Below are positions 59,251-64,000 of a stretch of DNA of 64,000 bases, piece after piece (positions within the stretch are counted from its first letter, which is position 1; the number at the start of each line of letters is the position of its first letter). Origin of the DNA: Domibacillus enclensis (GTDB lineage: Bacteria; Bacillota; Bacilli; Bacillales; Domibacillaceae). Location of the stretch: contig NZ_FTLX01000002.1 of NCBI RefSeq assembly GCF_900156125.1, positions 310,001 through 374,000 of the forward strand. The letters are read 5' to 3'. Position numbers and translations under genes: made by a program. The notes below the pieces were generated by a model. It saw only the letters and a program-made list of their open reading frames with translations, made no database searches and had not been told where the DNA came from.

Positions 59251-60309
59251 GCGGTCAGACAGGCGCAAGGTGACGTTTTTCTCCCCGCAGCACGAACACA
59301 GCTTTGAGGACGGATGCCACCGGTCCACCTGCCTGAGTTCAATTCCATGCTTGCAGCACTGTGCTGCCAACATCTGTTTGAACGTGTAAAATCCTTGCGA
59401 GGCAATCGCTTTGGCGAGATGACGGTTTTTCATCATGCCCTGAACGTTTAAATCTTCTATGGTGATAAACAGCGGCTTGGTTTTCACCAGCTGTTGAATC
59501 ACATAGCGCACGTATGCTTGGCGAATACGGCTCAGTCTAGCATGCAGTTTTTGAACCCGCAGGATCATCTTCTGCCTGTTTTTAGCGCAGAATTCACCTC
59601 TCTTTCGTTGTTTGTTTTGTTCGTAGCTCCGGCTCAGTTTCCGCTGCAGCCGTTTTAAGCGTTTTTCGATTTTCTTGATAGTATCCGTTTTGTTGATGTT
59701 CCCGAATAGTTCCCCGTGGCTGCAAATCGCAAAGTGCTGAATCCCAAGATCAACGCCAATTCCCTCATGATTGTTGATTTGTGTTGACGATGTTCCTTCC
59801 GCTTCACACAGTACTGACAGAAAATACCGGTCGGCCTGCTGGGAAATCGTGCAGCTGGACACAGCCGCATTGGTCGGAATATAGCCGTGCTCTTTCAACT
59901 GCACCCACCCAATTGTTGGCACTTTTATCCGGTGCCGCTCAACAGTCAAATCAGTCAGATTGTTTTTCGGGAAATACGCTTTTACTTTTTGATGCTTTTT
60001 CTTTTTAAAGCGGGGGAACTGCACCAAGCCTTTAAAGAAGTTGCGAAAGGCCCGGTCTCCATTCATAATCGCCTGCTTAACAGCTTTGGACGACACCTCT
60101 TTAATCCACGGATCGTGTTCTTTCGTGTACACATTGTTTAGCCACTTCGAAAAATCATAGCCGCTCATATGCTTGCCGGTTTCTTTATAATGATCCTGCG
60201 CCGTCTTCACATACAGGTTGTACACATAGCGGCACACACCGATTGTTTGATGTACCTTAATTTTCTGCTCAGGCGTCAGGCGGATTTCGGTTTTAAACGC
60301 TTTTTTCAT
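59155..60309 (-). CDS. tnpB: TnpB, RNA-guided nuclease of IS200/IS605 element
   Basis: A 384-aa protein with an N-terminal helix-turn-helix/WED-like part (KTEIRLTPEQKIKVHQTIGVCRY) and a RuvC nuclease. The three acidic residues are present: Asp in GVDLGIQHFA, Glu in TIEDLNVQGM and Asp in MDRDVNASLN. A zinc ribbon CSCCG...CASCG interrupts the last motif. All motifs look intact, so the enzyme may cut DNA matching its guide RNA and thereby keep the element in place. ATG 60309 follows AAAGAGGTGAG; upstream in-frame starts are weaker. Confidence 0.93.
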   Translation of the reverse strand: MKKAFKTEIRLTPEQKIKVHQTIGVCRYVYNLYVKTAQDHYKETGKHMSGYDFSKWLNNVYTKEHDPWIKEVSSKAVKQAIMNGDRAFRNFFKGLVQFPRFKKKKHQKVKAYFPKNNLTDLTVERHRIKVPTIGWVQLKEHGYIPTNAAVSSCTISQQADRYFLSVLCEAEGTSSTQINNHEGIGVDLGIQHFAICSHGELFGNINKTDTIKKIEKRLKRLQRKLSRSYEQNKQRKRGEFCAKNRQKMILRVQKLHARLSRIRQAYVRYVIQQLVKTKPLFITIEDLNVQGMMKNRHLAKAIASQGFYTFKQMLAAQCCKHGIELRQVDRWHPSSKLCSCCGEKNVTLRLSDRLFTCASCGIEMDRDVNASLNLKSATAYTILA

Positions 60310-60508
60310 CGTTCTCACCTCTTTATCCTGGTTTACCATCCCTTTACCCTTTTTCAAGAAAACCAAACATATGATCGGTTATTTTTTCTAATTTTGTCCA
60401 TCGTTGTCTACTTATTCGGGTGCTGTTAATGTGCTCCTTTAAATGTAACGACAAATTTTTAAGCCATCTTTTATTTTACTACGAAAGGCGTATATCGTTC
60501 AAATTTTT

Positions 60509-61147
60509 TTAAAATTCGACGTCTTTTTCCATATAAAGAAGCTCGCCTTCCTGGTAAACAGCCTGCCCATTTGTCAGCTCTGTCATCCAGTCCATATACT
60601 CATTCACCTGTGTTCCTTCGACAAAAACGTCAACCTCTACTTGTTCACCGTACCGGATTTCTTTAATTTCATAGGAAGAAGCGTGAAGTTCGTTTTCGAT
60701 TTTGCCAAGCCACGTGTAATCAATGGCTGCAGTCATGACTTTCATCAGCCGCCTCTCTACAACGCCTGCTGCCTCGACACCCTCCGATGCAGATTTTCCG
60801 TACGCCCGGATCAATCCGCCTGCCCCGAGCTTGATGCCGCCAAAGTAGCGCGTGACGACAATAACCGTATCCTTCAACCCCCGCTTGCGAATGACTTCGA
60901 GTATAGGCAGACCGGCTGTACCGGATGGCTCTCCGTCGTCGTTCGCTTTTTGAATGTGGTCGTGCTCGCCAATCAGGTAAGCGGAGCAATTGTGATTGGC
61001 GTCTTTATGCTGCTTTTTGATCCGGTCTATAAATGCGATGGCTTCTTCAGCCGTTTCAGCTCTTGCTGTATGAGCGATAAAGCGCGATTTTTGAATGACA
61101 ATTTCGTGCTCCTTGGTCGTTTTAATGGTGTTATACGCAGTAAGCAT
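60509..61147 (-). CDS. yvyE: YigZ/IMPACT family protein
   Basis: A 212-aa two-domain protein. The N-terminal IMPACT domain has KSRFIAHTARAETAEEA, NCSAYLIGEHDHIQKANDDGEPSGTAGLP and VTRYFGGIKLGAGGLIRAYGKSA in parts; the C-terminal DUF1949-like domain resembles the elongation factor G domain V fold (EVDVFVEGTQVNEYMDWMTEL). E. coli YigZ and yeast Yih1 relatives act near translation control or peptidases, but the role in Bacillus is unclear. ATG 61147 follows AGGAGG. Its place between tagV and degS is as in B. subtilis yvyE. Confidence 0.9.
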   Translation of the reverse strand: MLTAYNTIKTTKEHEIVIQKSRFIAHTARAETAEEAIAFIDRIKKQHKDANHNCSAYLIGEHDHIQKANDDGEPSGTAGLPILEVIRKRGLKDTVIVVTRYFGGIKLGAGGLIRAYGKSASEGVEAAGVVERRLMKVMTAAIDYTWLGKIENELHASSYEIKEIRYGEQVEVDVFVEGTQVNEYMDWMTELTNGQAVYQEGELLYMEKDVEF

Positions 61148-61468
61148 GTAAATTCCTCCTAAAGACAGGTTTATCTTTCTCGAAAAAGGGTATTCAGTAG
61201 TGATAATCATCGTAAAGGAAAATAGTCCGGATGAAAAGAGACATGATCCGAAATACTTTTAAACGAAACGTAAATAAACTTTAATGTTCGTTAATTAATC
61301 TAGTGATATAATGAAATAGTCCTTTCCGTGTGAGGTTTTCACCGGGTCTTTTTTGAGTTATTAACCACAAACTATGTATAATTGCCGCCCCCGAAAGATG
61401 TGCGTCTGAGAAGAAAAGGCTGTACCTTTCGTATAGGGTTAAATCATACAGTTGGAAGGAAAGCGCTT
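61148..61468. promoter_or_regulatory. Divergent yvyE/degS intergenic region with degS promoter
   Basis: A 321-bp gap. A sigma-A promoter for degS is TTGAGT (61353-61358), 18-bp spacer, TATAAT (61377-61382). A second TATAAT-like box occurs near 61308 in an AT-rich stretch. No gene or known RNA is seen; a T-rich segment after caccgggtc (61341-61354) is not a clear terminator. Confidence 0.65.
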
Positions 61469-62635
61469 ATGTCGATACGCAATTCAGATACGAAGCTTCT
61501 GGATACAATTTTGGACAAAATGGTGGAAACCGTCGACCAGAGCAAGGACCAGATTTTTCAAATTGCTGAACAAAGCCGAGCGGATTATGACACGCTCATG
61601 ACAGAACTTGAGTTAATTAAAAGCCAGATTCATCTGTCGATTTTAGAGCAGGAAGACCTGGAACGAAAAGTGAAAATGGCCCGTCAGCGGCTGTCAGAGG
61701 TAAGCCGTGATTTTTCAGTTTATTCAGAAGAGGTTGTGCGCAAGGCGTATGAGCAGGCACATGACCTCCAGATGAAGCTGCTGGTGCTGCGCCAAAATGA
61801 AAAACAGCTAATGGATCGCCGGAATGAACTGGACCGACGTCTTTCATCGGTTCATACAACGATTGAACGGGCGGAGCATCTTGTCTCGCAAACAGCCGTC
61901 GTGCTCAATTATTTAACACAGGATATGAAGGAATTTGGCCGTGCGCTTGAAGATGCGCAGCTGAAGCAGGCGTTTGGACTCCAGGTAATGGAAGCGCAGG
62001 AGGAAGAACGAAAGCGTCTTTCGCGCGAGATTCACGATGGGCCGGCACAAATGATGGCCAACGTGCTCATGCGGTCTGATTTGATTGAAAAGCTGTACCG
62101 GGAAAGAGGGGTTGAAGCCGCTTTTGCCGAAATACGAGACTTGAAGAAAATGGTCCGGTCTGCGCTGTATGAAGTGCGCCGCATCATTTATGATCTGCGC
62201 CCTATGGCACTCGATGACCTTGGCCTTGTCCCGACGCTGAAAAAGTATTTGGCGACGGTCAATGAATACAGCCGGTCTCAAGGCTCAGTACCAGACATTA
62301 AGTTCGTCAATCTAGGGCTTGAAAAAAGATTGCCATCAAATATGGAAATCGCTTTATTCAGGCTCATTCAGGAGTCGGTTCAAAACGCATTAAAGCATGC
62401 AGACGCATCGCTTATACAAGTGAAATTAGAAGTGAAAAAAGATCAGGTTTTAGCGGTTGTGAAAGACAATGGAAAAGGGTTTGAAGCAAACGAGAAAAAA
62501 TCGGGATCTTTTGGCATAATGGGAATGAAAGAGCGGATTGAACTGCTAAGCGGTGATATAACCATTCATTCAAAGCCGGGTGAAGGAACCGCCGTTTTAA
62601 TAAGTGTCCCTATTATAGAGCAGGCATTGACTTAG
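61469..62635 (+). CDS. degS: Sensor histidine kinase DegS
   Basis: A 388-aa cytoplasmic kinase that phosphorylates DegU and so controls exoenzymes, motility and biofilm formation. It has the long N-terminal coiled-coil sensor region (residues about 1-175), the HisKA_3 dimerisation segment with phospho-acceptor His189 in REIHDGPAQ, and the ATPase part ([39 protein letters not shown]). Length and the His189 position match B. subtilis DegS. ATG 61469 follows GGAAGGAAAG; the frame extends upstream without a site. degU follows after 14 bases. Confidence 0.95.
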   Translation: MSIRNSDTKLLDTILDKMVETVDQSKDQIFQIAEQSRADYDTLMTELELIKSQIHLSILEQEDLERKVKMARQRLSEVSRDFSVYSEEVVRKAYEQAHDLQMKLLVLRQNEKQLMDRRNELDRRLSSVHTTIERAEHLVSQTAVVLNYLTQDMKEFGRALEDAQLKQAFGLQVMEAQEEERKRLSREIHDGPAQMMANVLMRSDLIEKLYRERGVEAAFAEIRDLKKMVRSALYEVRRIIYDLRPMALDDLGLVPTLKKYLATVNEYSRSQGSVPDIKFVNLGLEKRLPSNMEIALFRLIQESVQNALKHADASLIQVKLEVKKDQVLAVVKDNGKGFEANEKKSGSFGIMGMKERIELLSGDITIHSKPGEGTAVLISVPIIEQALT

Positions 62636-62649
62636 AGGAGGAACAACAA

Positions 62650-63330
62650 ATGACAACGAACATTATTATTATTGACGATCATCAGCTATTTCGCGAAGGG
62701 GTAAAACGGATTCTTGATTTTGAAGAAACGTTTCAGGTGCTTGCTGAAGGGGACGACGGATCAGAAGCCCTTGCGCTCGTTGAAGAGCACGATCCCGATG
62801 TTGTCATTATGGACATCAATATGCCCGAAGTAAACGGCGTTGAAGCAACACGTAAATTAGTGGATAAATACCCGGATACAAAAGTGATCATCCTGTCGAT
62901 TCATGATGACGAAAACTACGTCACGCACGCACTGCAGTCCGGCGCACTCGGCTATCTTCTAAAGGAAATGGATGCAGAAGAGCTTGTTGAAGCGGTAAAG
63001 GTCGTGGCGGACGGGGGTTCCTATTTGCACCCGCGTGTTACGCATAACCTGATCGCTGATTACCGCCGCCTTTCTAACGACGACGGCAAAGGAAAAGGAT
63101 TCCAGCAAACAGAGGTTGTTCGCCCGCTTCACCTGCTGACGCGCCGTGAATGCGAAGTACTTCAGCTTTTGGCTGACGGAAAAAGCAACCGGGGCATCGG
63201 AGAAGCGCTGTATATCAGTGAAAAAACGGTTAAAAACCATGTGAGCAACATCCTGCAAAAAATGAACGTAAACGACCGGACACAGGCGGTTGTGACAGCC
63301 ATTAAAAAAGGCTGGGTGGAAGTAAGATAA
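62650..63330 (+). CDS. degU: Response regulator DegU (NarL/LuxR family)
   Basis: A 226-aa partner of DegS. The receiver domain has the acidic pocket [12 protein letters not shown], phospho-acceptor Asp55 ([12 protein letters not shown]), Ser in [10 protein letters not shown] and Lys in [11 protein letters not shown]. The LuxR-type DNA-binding domain is [22 protein letters not shown] followed by [25 protein letters not shown] precedes the ATG. In B. subtilis phosphorylated DegU activates secreted proteases, so the subtilase at 33.8 kb is a candidate target. Confidence 0.95.
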   Translation: MTTNIIIIDDHQLFREGVKRILDFEETFQVLAEGDDGSEALALVEEHDPDVVIMDINMPEVNGVEATRKLVDKYPDTKVIILSIHDDENYVTHALQSGALGYLLKEMDAEELVEAVKVVADGGSYLHPRVTHNLIADYRRLSNDDGKGKGFQQTEVVRPLHLLTRRECEVLQLLADGKSNRGIGEALYISEKTVKNHVSNILQKMNVNDRTQAVVTAIKKGWVEVR

Positions 63331-63340
63331 TAAAGAAAAC

Positions 63341-63373
63341 GAAGCTGCCGGCTAAACGGCAGCTTTTTTTTTG
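63341..63373 (+). terminator. Intrinsic terminator of degSU
   Basis: Stem gctgccg/cggcagc with loop gctaaa followed by nine T. Confidence 0.92.
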
Positions 63374-63426
63374 TGAGTCACGCCGGCTGGATTCGCTGCA
63401 TACACTACAGGCGAAAGGAGCGATTG

Positions 63427-63612
63427 ATGATGAGTCCAAGATATGAGCGACCACCTTTTTATTCGTATCCCCCGTATCCGTATCAGCCGCGGCCTCCTTA
63501 TTACTATGGCTATCCCAATCCATTTTTCGGCGGGTTTTTTGGTGGGCTGACTGGCAGCCTGCTCACACCGATTTTGTACGGGCGACCGCCTTATCCGCGC
63601 CGCTATTATTGA
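63427..63612 (+). CDS. Pro/Tyr-rich small protein, possibly spore coat
   Basis: A 61-aa protein very rich in Pro, Tyr, Phe and Gly (RYERPPFYSYPPYPYQPRPP, FFGGFFGGLTGS, YGRPPYPRRYY). Such composition is common in spore coat proteins of Bacillus, but no family is recognised. I start at ATG 63427, which follows AAAGGAG by six bases; the longer frame from 63373 begins within the degSU terminator region. A terminator follows it immediately, so it is a separate unit. Confidence 0.75.
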   Translation: MMSPRYERPPFYSYPPYPYQPRPPYYYGYPNPFFGGFFGGLTGSLLTPILYGRPPYPRRYY

Positions 63613-63652
63613 AAAAACGGTTCGCGCCAGTTGAGCGCGGACCGTTTTTCTT
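63612..63652 (+). terminator. Intrinsic terminator after the Pro/Tyr-rich gene
   Basis: Stem aaaacggt.cgcgc/gcgcg.accgttttt with a T-run. Confidence 0.88.
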
Positions 63653-63701
63653 TTACAATGGAGGAAGATGAAAATTTGGTTTAAAAGGACGTGCAGGAAC
63701 G

Positions 63702-64000
63702 TTGACACATAAATGGATACCGGCTTTTCTTTTAGCAGGAGCTGTACTGGCAGGCTGCAGCGAAGAGGAGAGCGATCAAGCAGCAAACTCCGCATCAGAC
63801 GGGGAAACCCAAAACGCCACACAGGAAACGCATACGGCAGAAGAAGAAACAACGTCTGCGAAAGCGCCAATTGAAGAAGCAGCAAATGTACCGGAAGCCG
63901 AAAGCGCTGCTATTCTCGCTGTTCTTGACCAGCAGGTGCAGGCGTTTAATGAGCAAAACATTGACGCGTATATGGCGACCATTTCGGAGAACCCGGAGTC
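63702..64000 (+). CDS. Lipoprotein with acidic linker, 5' part (runs off the window)
   Basis: The frame from TTG 63702 is open to the window end. It encodes a lipoprotein signal (IPAFLLAGAVLAGCSEEE; Cys19 or so is the lipid site), a Glu/Ala/Thr-rich linker, and the beginning of a domain AILAVLDQQVQAFNEQNIDAYMATISENPE that resembles the first helix of NTF2-like domains. CAGGA just before the start is a modest ribosome site. The role cannot be told from this part. Confidence 0.75.
   Translation, partial: MTHKWIPAFLLAGAVLAGCSEEESDQAANSASDGETQNATQETHTAEEETTSAKAPIEEAANVPEAESAAILAVLDQQVQAFNEQNIDAYMATISENPE

Larger units (their letters stand above)
59028..60424 (-). mobile_element. IS200/IS605-family element with tnpB only
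   Basis: About 1.4 kb between yvyE and the LCP gene, an adjacent pair in B. subtilis. It holds an intact tnpB and no tnpA, so movement would need a transposase from elsewhere. IS605-type insertion makes no target duplication. Boundaries are inferred by joining the flanks: AAAGGAG-CACATTAAC (60440-60425) and ATGTTTTTAGTAGC (from 59027) would restore a ribosome site nine bases before the LCP start. TTAAC would then be the target motif at the left end. Confidence 0.72.

Noticed and set aside
59028-60424. Complete IS605 with a tnpA transposase
   Set aside because: No HUH transposase frame is found on either side of tnpB within the inferred element.

Overview
The window is a stretch of chromosome from a low-to-mid GC, endospore-forming Gram-positive of the Bacillaceae type. 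This rests on strong AGGAGG-type ribosome sites, frequent TTG/GTG starts, LPXTG/sortase and SLH surface proteins, and the gene order tagO - LCP (tagV/yvhJ) - yvyE - degS - degU known from Bacillus subtilis. A Pro/Tyr-rich coat-like protein and an S-layer SecA2/SLAP pair agree with this. The genus cannot be fixed from sequence alone.

Layout. 0-6 kb: end of an LPXTG protein with its sortase A, an ECF sigma/anti-sigma pair, and a GntR-ABC transporter operon. 6-15 kb: first copy of a large interspersed repeat, a lipoprotein, an O-antigen-ligase-like membrane protein, an SLH-anchored 5'-nucleotidase, aspartokinase, a 52-aa cationic protein and an SLH-anchored GDSL hydrolase. 15-20 kb: cobalamin riboswitch, nrdA, and nrdB split by two group I introns, the first carrying an HNH endonuclease. 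20-31 kb: a very large lamin-tail/phosphoesterase/SLH protein, a 42-aa paralogue of the cationic protein, cvfB, uracil permease, a membrane-anchored trypsin-like protease and an alanine:Na+ symporter. 31-38 kb: serC-serA, a large subtilase, second copy of the large repeat. 38-50 kb: M14 carboxypeptidase, a YknWX-like pair, two LysM-3D proteins, a kinase-like protein, an AmhX-like amidohydrolase, PBP3 and a LysM-NlpC/P60 hydrolase. 50-64 kb: an MBOAT/SGNH acylation pair, SLAP protein and SecA2, tagO, third copy of the large repeat, LCP, an IS605-type tnpB element, yvyE, degS-degU, a coat-like protein and a partial lipoprotein.

How it fits together. Most of the window serves the cell envelope: wall polymer synthesis and attachment (tagO, LCP), peptidoglycan synthesis and turnover (PBP3, LysM/3D, NlpC/P60, M14), sortase- and SLH-anchored surface enzymes, and a dedicated SecA2 export system for S-layer-type proteins. 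DegS/DegU probably controls exoenzymes such as the subtilase seen here.

Most unusual content. (1) Five intergenic arrays built from three unrelated 8-9 bp words share one architecture: several forward copies every 20-21 bp, a short centre, then inverted copies every 20-21 bp. (2) A ~500-600 bp repeat occurs three times; two of its stems show compensatory base changes between copies, suggesting a structured RNA. (3) nrdB is interrupted twice by related group I introns, with splice sites readable from perfect P1 pairings, and its start codon appears to be reached across a 9-bp hairpin. (4) The tnpB element appears to have inserted exactly between the Shine-Dalgarno sequence and the start codon of the LCP gene.
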